Of a DNA stretch of 64,000 nucleotides, positions 22,618 to 33,300 are shown piece after piece (the stretch's first letter is position 1; each line of letters opens with the position of its first letter). The stretch spans positions 41,070,271 to 41,134,270 of the forward strand of contig CM064874.1 in the NCBI GenBank assembly GCA_032719365.1. Direction: 5' to 3'. This stretch comes from Prinsepia uniflora. Its lineage: Eukaryota; Streptophyta; Magnoliopsida; Rosales; Rosaceae. The position numbers and the translations under genes are program-made. The notes beneath the pieces are model-generated. The model was not told the origin of the DNA, did not search any database, and saw nothing but the letters and a program-made list of their open reading frames with translations.

Positions 22618-22795
22618 CGGTCATCGGTCAAAGTCCATTTGACCGCCCGATTGAAAAGTCAACGTTTTGCCACCACTAGGGGCAAAACGGTCATTTCGCA
22701 TCGTTCGTCCGATCTCGCTCTACTAATCACGGATTAGCCTCACTAATCGTGATTAGTCACTAATCTAATCATGAAATTTGGGACGGGTCGTTACA

Positions 22796-25375
22796 ACCTT
22801 CCCTCCTTAATTAATTTCGTCCTCGAAATTCCAACCGACCTAATCTAACCGTTCTTCCCTCCTTAATTAGTTTCGTTCTCGAAACGCCAACTATTCTGAT
22901 TCCACATCCACCTCGTGGAAAGTAGAATCGACCTACCTCGCAACACGTGCACGCTAGTACACCCACTAACCAGAACAATACTTACTCGTCTACAGCCCGA
23001 CGTGCCACTAACGCTCTCGTCGTATCGACTACATTCGACCACGTCGAATGACAGAAGTCTTACGCTCTGAATTGACACGACCTGTCAGTATCAGAGTAGC
23101 CCAAGTATCCTATGATCAACCCACTTGTGAACTCTACCCTTTCACTGACATAAACAACTCTACGGTTCCTTCCTCAATCTCTAACCTATCCTGACGTCTG
23201 CTCCCACTGGAAGTTACCAATCCCTCAACGATCCACGCTGACACCTCCGACAAACTGTCAGCACTTGACAGTCGTCAGTCGCAAACTGATATGACACACA
23301 CTCGTGGTTACACTAACCACAAGCATTTCACTCGACCTGTGTGTGACTAGACCCATCAGAAATACCATGACCCAATGCACAGTATCCAATATCCAGTCCA
23401 CGACCTCAACTAATCCAATGGTATTGGAACCAATCCGACTACCAACACGCTCACCAACGTACTACCGGTATAACCTATATACCGTCACTAGGCATCACAA
23501 GTATGCCCAGTATTGTATCTCGAATTATGTACCAGGTACGTACACCTACCCATCAATTAGCTTACAACCACCTAGGTCATAGCCAATCACGTTTCAATTA
23601 TGGAGTTCATTCGTCCAATCCAGCATTAGACAAATCGAAACTCCAACCCATCATCTATTCCCAATTCCAAATCCGAATCCGCAATTTCGTAAGAAATCCC
23701 GAATCCAAATCCAGAAATCATATCCATAATCATGTCCAAATTCAAATCCGAAATCATCATTCCGTAGACTAGTATTAGGAATGACCATTCCGAACCCAAA
23801 TCCATAAAAAGAAAATCTACAGTCAAGCTCTAGACTCAAATCCTGAATCGTCACCCAGAATCCGATTCCAAAACCCAAATCTAGAAATCCTCTTTCAAGT
23901 TCCAAAATCAAATCCTGAATCGTCATCTAGAAATCTGATTCCAAAACCTGAAATATCGTTCACGTCTACCGAGACATACCAAAACCAAACCTATCGGTTA
24001 CCCGCTCAACCGATTACCACAATACGATCGATTGACTTCATAGGGAAGTCAATCCCAACATCAACACAACACTAGGTCAGACAAAATCCGACCTCGTCAG
24101 ACACCTACTCATCGGACAACTACTCAGGCGAGTAATAAGCCATATGGGACTTACCTCGAAAGGAAGTTCAGTCCCATCATGCTTCACTCAACATCCAAGT
24201 AAGAGTAATAAACTCTCCACCTATCTGGATATACAAATCACGATCCAGATCCAACACTACGTCAACCGACCATAGACGTCACGATCGAGGATCGTCACGC
24301 CAACCAAAGTCCTAGACCATTTCCCACATCTTAAATAGATTAGTCTACGACGAGACACGCCGAGACTGTGGGTTTTCACTGATTACCTCGTATCGATCCT
24401 TGTCATTCCACCTAGGAAAACCAAAGATGATACAAGACTGTGACATCAAAACTCATCCTATGTGAATACAACCAAACTCGCTGCATTCACCACGTCACGT
24501 AACCTGACATCGTCTGCCACCAAGTAGAGAATGAGGAATCTCAGTCACCTAACTTCGATATACTCATCTCCTCCTGATGATTCAGAACAAATCCCAGGTC
24601 CCCCAACCAATACACGATCAGTGTACTAGTGGCAACCAACAACATCTATATCATCAACGTCATCTACCATCACCAATCATGATAGAATCTGAGAAGTCAC
24701 CCAAAATGACTTCGACATACCCATTACCAATGCGGAAAGCCCGCATTCCTCTCGTCACCTCAATCGCAACTTCTCGCGATTTCGAAGTTCCAACCCGATT
24801 GGAAACAACATACTCGGACATCAACCACGTGTCCCCTAACCAGTTTAACTCTATCTGAGATCCACTCCTGAACCACAGATACCGAACATATGCCCATTAC
24901 GACGGATGTCACACCCCGATCCGTAACTCATCGTCATCACGATCACCGGCACCAGTACCAGCACTAGTACTAGTATCATCACCGACGCACTATCACCAGT
25001 ATCAGTATCAGCATCGGCACACCGGGTGCAAATCTGACAACCCTGGATCTCCGCTCATACCAAGCGACGATCGCGTACCTCTGCTCGTATAGGAGAAACT
25101 CTGCCTCCCTCGTACCCGACAACTCTGGGTACAGTCACCCTGACAGCTCATGCGAGAAAAGGAAAACGTTCCCCGAACGTCCCCGATTCCCAACAACCGT
25201 AACTACAACTACTCTCAGTAGTAGTGCCTGCCACCACTCGTGCAGACCTAACCACCAGATATAGCGATCTAGACTCCGCATCCAACGGAATCCATCGACC
25301 GTACCAACTACTCCGTATCCCCGCTCCGGGATTCCATCGACAAGTACCAACCCTGATAACTTGTCCAACCAATCG
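22796..25375 (-). other. Non-coding internal region of element B
   Basis: The first bases after the LTR are a pyrimidine-rich run (a polypurine tract in sense) and a hairpin AATTTCG-TCCT-CGAAATT (22813-22830). The same module is repeated about 55 bp on, with GTTTCG-TTCT-CGAAAC at 22870-22885. The rest has no long open frame. A stretch near 23640-23950 is rich in repeats of CAAATCC and CCGATTCCAAAAC and resembles part of LTR D near 56510-56610. The scattered short open frames do not look like proteins. Confidence 0.6.
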
Positions 25376-25797
25376 TGATTTCGCATCGTTCGTCCGATCT
25401 CGCTCTACTAATCACGGATTAGCCTCACTAATCGTGATTAGTCACTAATCTAATCATGAAATTTGGGACGGGTCGTTACAAAAATAGTCATGCATGCCCA
25501 GTTTAGAAATCAAAAGGTCCACTCACGGTTTTAGGACGCGTCAATCGCGTCCCGCGCGCTCCTCCGTAGCTTCGGAAGTGTCCGGGCCTGTAAAAACGTA
25601 CAAGAAGGGTTACAAACATCCTCAAATAGCTCGTATGATTTTTCCCTAATTTTTCGGATTTTTCGACAAAATAAACCTTAAGGACCTAAACTTCCGAGCT
25701 CCCGAAATTATCCCGAACAACTCGAACTCTAAAGATAAAATGTTAATTAAATTGAAAGGATTAAATCTCATGTTGACCGTGATCGGAGTTAACATCC

Positions 25798-25825
25798 CAC
25801 GCGCCGCCCAAAGTGGCTGCGCGTG
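25798..25825. repeat. GC-rich hairpin in intron 1 of LTR A
   Basis: CACGCGCCGCC and GGCTGCGCGTG pair around CAAAGT with one C/T mismatch. The same hairpin is present in both LTRs of C (45726-45753 and 53218-53245) and, with paired base changes, in D (57204-57231). Confidence 0.8.
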
Positions 25826-27146
25826 AAGGCCACGCGCCAAGCTACAGTCCTTCGTCCTTACCCGAATAGACTGATAAACGGGTCTATTACCCGCGACTCA
25901 ACCCGACCAGTTCAAGCTCAATTCTCAATCAATTCCTCTCGTTTTCAATCCTATTATCTTCTCTAATCCGTTAATTTTAGGTCTGCATTGATGACTAACC
26001 TCGACTAACACCTAAACGACTCAACTCAAGCTCAAACAGTCGATCAAGTCGACGTCTGGAACTCACCATACACGGTTCCATTTCCAAATTAACTTCACCA
26101 GTAGCTTAAGGGGACTTATACGAACACGATAGCATAAACAATTTAACTCGCCGTTACCTGGAAGTCGTCGTCCTCAACACTGTGTTTTTCCAGAAACTGG
26201 AACTTGAGTCCCTGAGCAAACCTTGATCATTCCTCCTCAATTCTTGTACGGTTGTGTTAGCAAGGATCCCAGAAGACTAATTCCACCCTCAGTTTGGTTC
26301 AACTCACCTCAAAACCCAACCTTTGAATTTCCCTCCATTTCTGCGTTTTTTTCTTCCCCGTTTCAGAACACTCGCTCAACTCTCTCTCAGACTACCCAAA
26401 TGATCGAAATGAGCTCCCCGACTCAGTCACACTCAGCTAAACCCCTCAGAATGGAAGACAACCCGTGGGAATCAACTGAACCTCTCTGGAAACTGTTTCC
26501 CGCACACAGAGCCCGTGGCCATTTTTAAAACCACCCGTGCACTGGAGCTCTGTTTAAGCCACGATGGGCTGCTTCCAATACCTCAAATCCTATAAACAAT
26601 TCCCACCGTTCAGTCCACTATGGTTTAAACAATTGGATCGTGCAAAACCACCACACACGGCGGTGCAGCAACGGTCTCCCCACGACTGCTACAGTAACCC
26701 GGGGTGAAAAGACCAAATTGCCCCTCTGTGCAATAATTACCAAAATGCCCTCCAACTTCCGTGACCCGTAACTCGGTCACCCGATGTCCGTTTCACGCGT
26801 GCCGCCTGACGTTGTACTCGGGACCTCGAGACGAACCTAACGGTCTTTGAATCATGTGAAAACCAATTGTCAAACAAAAAGTCAACTTTTTCCCATATAA
26901 CGTCCAAATTACGATAATGCCCCTGAACTTCCGCACGTCATAACTTTCACCATGTTCGTCCAAATCGGACGTGCCACCTGTCTATGAACTCGTGATGTCC
27001 CAAACTACGTCACGGTCATCGGTCAACGTCCGTTCGACCCTCCAATAAAAAAGTCAATAAATTGGCCATACGAATCACAAGGGTAAAAACGTCATTTTAT
27101 TCATTACTTTACAATATTACATTTTTCGAATTTCAGGGGCGTTACA

Positions 27147-27377
27147 TTTGCCACTCTTTAAGCACAAGACGTAATTTTTTCCACCCATTTGAAAACGCCT
27201 GAACTGTTTGGATATCCTCCACATGACCCTCCCAAATTTTTGCATAGTGATTTCGGACACGTACAAAAATGCGTTGTTTGTTTGATCAGCTCCTTCAATT
27301 GCATCCGAAGTGATAATTGCTCAAGTTTTGCGTAACAACACTTTTTCATCATTTGATAATTTCTGATTTGATGCCAT
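27147..27377 (-). pseudogene. 5' half of the broken Myb/SANT + NAM-associated-type gene
   Basis: An ATG at 27375-27377 opens the frame MASNQKLSNDEKVLLRKT, then a stop interrupts it. The same frame resumes with GADQTNNAF, and after a frameshift another frame reads NHYAKIWEGHVEDIQ. The GADQ(T/K)xxxFW-like and HYxxI/W blocks are characteristic of the SANT-like N-terminal half of this plant family. The sequence breaks off at the target site of LTR A and continues at 18719-17290. It is clearly non-functional. Confidence 0.5.
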
Positions 27378-30200
27378 ATTCGAGAATAATAAGTTTAAGC
27401 AAAATGTAAAAAATATAAATATGAAGAACCTGTGTTTGAATTAGAGAGGATAAAACGTGTGATAAATAATAAGTATTTATATGATAATATTGAGTTTTTT
27501 TTTTTAAAACAAAAGCAACACACCAACAACAACAGCACACCAGCGGCTATTTTTGTCCTTTTTTTTTAAAAAAAGCTACAACGACTAGATTATTAAAATG
27601 GGACAACACACCGGCGGCTATTTTTGTCTTTTTAAAAAAAGCTACAACGACTAGATTATTAAAATGGGATGTCCATGTGGTAGCATCTCATTAAAATGGG
27701 AAACAACATAGCCGTTAAGAATGTGTTGTGCATGTGGGATGACAGATTTCGTCTAAAGTGGGCCATGAGCCCAACCCGGTCCATAAGCGAGGCAATTCTT
27801 GCCTTGTGGCTTGCCCAAGCCTGGTAGGTTAGAAGTGAAAACCCACGGGCTAGAGGCTAGAAAGAGCCTTGCCCGGGCTAGAAATCCACGGTTGGACGTG
27901 CTCTAATGGTCCTTACCAAACCTATGATGTGCCTCAACAAGGAAGTTCTTGGACCTGACCCAATTTATAATGGCAATGTTTGAGCTTTGAAGCTTAGTAT
28001 TTGAGCTAGCACTCACCATTTGACCCAAAAACTCATGGGTTTATGGGGCCCGATAAACCCGATGGACAAAAGTCCGGTCTGAGAGTTAGCGGATTGAGCT
28101 TGAGCTTATGGTGTTCAAACCTGATAGGCTCGAACCCGATAAAACCCGCTAAGGCCAGCCTCGACCCGCCCTTAATAAACCCGGCACATAAGCCCGAAAA
28201 TATAAAATACTTATTATTTAAAAATTAATAATCAACCCATTATTAATACTAATATTTTAACCCAAACTTAAATATCAGCCCCAAGCCCACCTAATTTATT
28301 TTAAAAAGCCCAATACCGAATACCGAATACTCAATACAAACCCTAACTACTCCTCCACCTACTTAATAGGCCCAACGTTTTTGCACCCATGAGTATTTTA
28401 TTTTAACGAGGCCACGTTTTTGCACCCTTGAGTATTTTTTTTTCATGCATATATTTTTTTGTAATTTTAAAATTTGAGAGCTCGATCCAAGTGGGCTAAT
28501 AGGCCTGACCCGAAAAGCCTGATATAAACTCGGCCCAATAAAAGCCCGTGGACTCTTTTTTATGTCATTAAGCCCGTCTGGCCCCGCCCGCAAATTTAAA
28601 AATTATTTAATAAGCCCGGCCTGGCCCGGCTCGGCCCAAGCCCAAGCCCAAAAAATTATTTAAATACACTAAATAAATATATATTAAACTCTTGACATTT
28701 GATAACACATGTGTTAATTAATTTATTTTTATTTTTTACAATAAAAAATAAAACAAATTTTCTTAAAATAAGAATGAGATTAGTAGCTACTTGAGTCCGC
28801 CACCTTTTTTTTCCCAACCACCCACTCATTCCATGAATCATTATTATTATTTTCAATTTATAAAAATGATATTTGATTTTACTATTATATTTTTAATTAT
28901 TAAATATTTTAAAGGATATTTTGATCAGAAATTTTTATTGACTCACCTTCTTAACTTTATAATAATAAAAGTAACAAAATAAAACGCACAATTTAATAAG
29001 TTATGGATGTTAAAGCTTAGGTTGTAGATTTGTGGAACGAATGAAAAGAAAAAAAAAGACTTTTTATAGATTTTAGCAGTATCATACCATATTTCCATAC
29101 TCCAGTAGTATATGCGTATCTTGTTTTTCCACATAAAAAAAAAAGACTTTTTATTGTAGATGCACAAAGAACACGCCAACGTATCTCAAAATACATTATA
29201 AATAAAAATTTGTTCCATTTTAAATTAGAAATGGATCCAATGTTATATCTGTTGCCACCATTTAGCAAATTTTATCTTTAACACCGTTAAAACTACCGTA
29301 TTTCCTTAAAGAGTAAATCATTGTTACACCCTTAATAATTTTTATTTTTATTTAAAACCTTTAATATTTGTATATTAAATAAAATAATATCTTATCTCAA
29401 TTTTTTTTATTCAAAAGTCCCTAAATAGAATTTGTAAGTAATAAATTACACATCTACCCTTTAATATTTCATAAAGAGGATGAGTGCGTTATTGAGAATT
29501 CTTTAAAATAATTAAAAATAATATTGTTTTTGTTTGTCCTTTTTACCCCATGTGCTCCTTAGTATTTGATTTTTTTAGCCTCTTAGGCCCTTTATTATAT
29601 TATGCATATAATAAATATTATATATATAAATTGTATATAGTTACAATTGCATTTTTTATATAAAATAGAAAAATAAAGTTCGTATTATTTGGGGTTCAAC
29701 GGTAAGATATAGAAATTTTTTTGGGGGAAATTTAAAAGTATTTTTGAAGAATTATTACTTTTAATTATCTTATTTTAAATTAGATTAGATACTCATATTA
29801 CTTTTAAAATGAACAACAGAAAAAAATATTATAAATATGAGTAATGTTTTCAAAATCCTCAGTATAATCTTATAATAAAAAAAAATTAATGTTGAAATCA
29901 TGATATTTTGATAAATACTTCTTAAATTGTTATTAAATTAGTTTATAATTGAATACTATTTAGTGTAATTTATATAAAAATTATAATCTATTTTAAATTA
30001 TATAATATTTAACTATTCAAATGACTTTTAAATTTAATTTTTCTATTGGTAAGTTTTTAAATAAATATATATATGTTAATAAGCAACCATAAGTTAATTA
30101 CCCTTCCTTAAATGCCTCCTTAAATACTGTTTATCTCCTTTCTCCTCATCTTCCTACTCTCTCCAAACCCCCAGGCAAAATCCTCCGCACTTAGGTTCAT
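27378..30200. other. AT-rich intergenic region upstream of the cyclophilin gene
   Basis: It contains a tandem duplication near 27536-27676 (unit about 70 bp, around GCTACAACGACTAGATTATT) and a stretch near 28560-28650 rich in GGCCC/AAGCCC words. The rest, especially 28650-30100, is very AT-rich. No coding sequence was recognised. Confidence 0.6.
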
Positions 30201-30242
30201 GCGCTTGCGCTTGTGCTTTACCCTGAAACCCCAAAATAAAAC

Positions 30243-30311
30243 CTAGCTTAAGCTTTTGCTTATAAAGAAAAGAAAAAGGAGGAGGAAAATACGAAGCTAG
30301 CTTAAGCTTTT
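30243..30311 (+). promoter_or_regulatory. Candidate core promoter of the cyclophilin gene
   Basis: A TATA-like TATAAAG (30261-30267) lies about 130 bp before the ATG. It is bracketed by two copies of CTAGCTTAAGCTTTT (30243-30257 and 30297-30311). The transcription start has not been mapped. Confidence 0.4.
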
Positions 30312-30393
30312 ACTAACAGCGAAGTGGAAGCACTGATTAGACTCACCAGTCCTCGTCTTCTCTGGATCTCCTTGTGTTTCTTGTATCAATTCA

Positions 30394-33300
30394 ATGGCTT
30401 CAGGTGGAGGGAACGCTGGCGGAGGAGTTGAGTGGCACATACGCCCTCCGAACCCTAAGAACCCAGTCGTCTTCTTCGACATCACCATCGGTACCATCCC
30501 CGCTGGTCGCATCAAGATGGAGCTGTTCGCCGATATTGCCCCCAGAACCGCCGAAAACTTCAGGCATTTCCACTATTCCTTTATGTTTCCACTGTTCCTT
30601 AGCCTTTATTGTTACTTCTTAGTTGAAGGTGCCATCGTTTTGTTCCTAATTGAGCCTGCTTGTGTTTCTATACTTGTTTCAGGCAGTTCTGCACCGGCGA
30701 GCAGAGGTAAACCCACTTCTTCTGCTTCTTTTTGTATTTATTAAATTTCGTCATCTGTAGGGATTTTAGTTTTCACCAGTGATAGCTTGCTCTTGGGTTT
30801 TTTCTTTTAATTTTGTGCATATTGTATTAATTGGATTCGAATTGGCAGAAAAGCCGGATTGCCAATTGGGTACAAGGGATGCCAGTTCCACAGGGTCATT
30901 AAGGATTTTATGATTCAAGCCGGTGATTTTCTCAAGGTTTGTTCTCCTCCTTCTACTATGAACATGTTTTCTCTTATGAAAAAAAAAAAATGAAAATGCT
31001 ATTTCCAGCTAAAAATGTTATGGCTAGAAGTACTACATAGGATGAAGGTTTTGCTTCTTCATGAGGATTGTGCAATGCTCTGGCGATAACAATGCTTCCT
31101 CTACAATTAACCTACCTTGTCCTATTAAGAAAACCCATTTTTGTTACTTACAATCAATTCTGCACAAATACTTTTCATTTCTCTTGAGATGGTTATAGAT
31201 TATAATGAAGAGCTTGATTGCAGGGTGATGGTAGTGGATGTGTGTCCATTTACGGACATCAGTTTGATGATGAGACTTTTGACGCTAAACACACTGGTCC
31301 TGGCCTCCTGTCAATGGTATGCATGTTCCATGTTACTTATAGTTTTGAATAACTGTGAATTCGTGTGCCCCATATGTTTCGAAGATATATTTCAATGTTT
31401 TTGTTTGCCTTTATTTACCTAAACGTCACACCTCTCAGTAATATATTCTTTCTTTTATTTGATTTGATTTTTTTTTTTTTTTTGTGTTTTCACGTTGAGA
31501 AGAATGTAAGCTAATTCAGACCTTTAACACAGTTTTGTACACTGATGAGTTTCCTTGTAAATTCAGGATCTTATATGCAAGGGTTTAGGTTAGTATGTGC
31601 AATGCGTTCTTGAATCCTTCTTAGGCTGGATATGTCACAGTGCTAATAATTGGTCCTTGTATTTCATAGCTTCATTGCCATCGATTTACTCATATGTGAT
31701 TTGAGTTAAGAGCTTAAAATCTCAACAGTCTACAACCATTGGTTTTGGTTACTGTCTCTTTCAAAACAGAACTTCTAATTTTGAAGAGTAATATTATCAT
31801 AGTGAGCCTTTTGAACTATTTTCAATTGTTTATTTAGGCTTTTGACATGTCTTGTTGTCAGCCTCTGTGTAGCCCTTGTAAGATTTTGTTCTCATTTTCT
31901 CTTATCCTCCTTCATAGATATAAGATTTTTTTTTCTTTTCGATTTTGTATTTCTAGTGTTTTATTAGTTTTGTTTCCTTCTCCTTTTTGCAATTTCATTT
32001 TAGATTTCTTATAAAATTAGGCCTCTATTCTTAATTTAAATGCTACTTTTGCGTATTCAAATTTCAAATTGAAGATGTAAGGTTAAATTTCGGGGTTATC
32101 ATTAGCTTTTGTTTTCAAATTTGTCCCTCTAACAGTTATATTTTATAAATAGTTTTGCTTTTGGTAACCCTGTTGGTGGATCTTGCCTAGGGAAATTGCA
32201 CTAAATATGAAAAATGTCTGGCCAATTGAAACAGCACTTCAAAATCTCCAAAAGTAATCTTTTTAGATATTAGGCTCTTAGTCTCATATTTGGGTGTTAG
32301 TTAAAACCTAAACCTATACACAAAATGGCTTCTATACCGTAAGGTCGTAAAAAAATTGCCAGAAATAGACCAAAATTGACATGTTCAAATTTCCTTATAG
32401 TTGACATGATTTAGCTACCGAAGGAATGTATTTGTGTGTGCATATGTGTGTTCAAATAAGGGTTTCTAATGTGGGCCAGCAACACAGAATCCAAGAACAC
32501 AGCAAGAAGAAGAGAAATAGAATAAAATAGGAACGAATATCTTAAGCTCTGGGGTAAACCCAAGAGAAACTCTGATAATTCTGATTTATTATTGATAAAA
32601 AACTGCTAAAGAAACCTCTGTAATGACCTAGTTATACCAGCACATAGAAACCCTAGACATCCTAGTCCTTATTTAGTTAGAATCCTGAACAGATTAGGAA
32701 CTGCCTAATTAATCCAAGTCCTATAAGAACTACAAAACTGGAAAGAAATAAACAATAACAATAATTATAAAAATTCTAACGAGCGCTTAGTCCTCTTAGT
32801 TAACAAAGTCTAGACTTAGAGAATTTATTTGATGCTCCTGCATCAACTCCACCAGGTTGGGAAGAACTCGACTCCGGCGAGAAAGCTTTGACAACTTCAG
32901 CATATATCTCTGGATCAACCCTCTGTAAATCATCTTCACCCATCCAAGTGCTCTCAGCTGAACCTGAGCTTCTGTTGAGACTGGCTCTTTATCAAACCCC
33001 CGAAATGGATAGAGGTCAGAAACATTGAAAATTGGGTTAATTTGAAGTTCTGCTGGCAGCTCTATCAGATAAGCATTCGAACCCATTTTCTTTAAGACCT
33101 TGCACGGCCCAAATTTCTTCGACTTTAGCTTGTGGTATGTTCCCTTTGGAAACCTCTCCCTCCTTAAGTACACCAAAACCATATCACCCTCCTCAAAATT
33201 CTGGACTCTCCGATGTTGATTAGCTGCAGCTGTATAGGATTCATTACTAGCCTTTATCGCTGCCTTAACTTCCTCGTGCACCATTTTGACATGGTCTGCA

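Larger units (their letters stand above)
19897..25480 (-). mobile_element. Element B: non-autonomous Ty3/gypsy-type element with truncated 5' LTR
   Basis: It is inserted in LTR A with a 5-bp duplication AAAAT (19892-19896 and 25481-25485). The sense 3' LTR is 19897-22795 (2899 bp). Only about the last 105 bp of the other LTR remain (25376-25480), matching the end of the first (about 22691-22795). The internal part (22796-25375) has no gag or pol and lacks a primer-binding site. Intact target duplications show that the truncation followed insertion. Sense splice-like sites: donor 1 at 21896-21895 (GAG|GTAAGA), acceptor at 21331-21330, mini-exon 21329-21253, donor 2 at 21252-21251, acceptor at 20078-20077. 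Confidence 0.8.
18720..27146 (-). mobile_element. Element A: solo LTR, split by element B
   Basis: The LTR consists of 18720-19896 plus 25486-27146, 2838 bp once B is removed. It begins TGACAGGACCC and ends GTTACA in + orientation, flanked by TTTG on both sides (18716-18719 and 27147-27150). No internal region is present, so it arose by LTR-LTR recombination. Sense is the - strand, inferred from relatives with PBS and pol. Splice-like sites in sense: donor 1 at 26157-26156 (CAG|GTAACG), acceptor at 25589-25588, mini-exon 25587-25527, donor 2 at 25526-25525 (GTGAGTGGAC), acceptor at 19011-19010 (CCCTCCAG|G), and a short frame ending EA-stop. Seven mini-hairpins lie at 19319-19545. Confidence 0.85.

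Noticed and set aside
28560..28650. GGCCC-rich stretch as a Helitron end or regulatory island
   Set aside because: No CTAG-like Helitron end or hairpin could be supported; it is noted only as low-complexity sequence.
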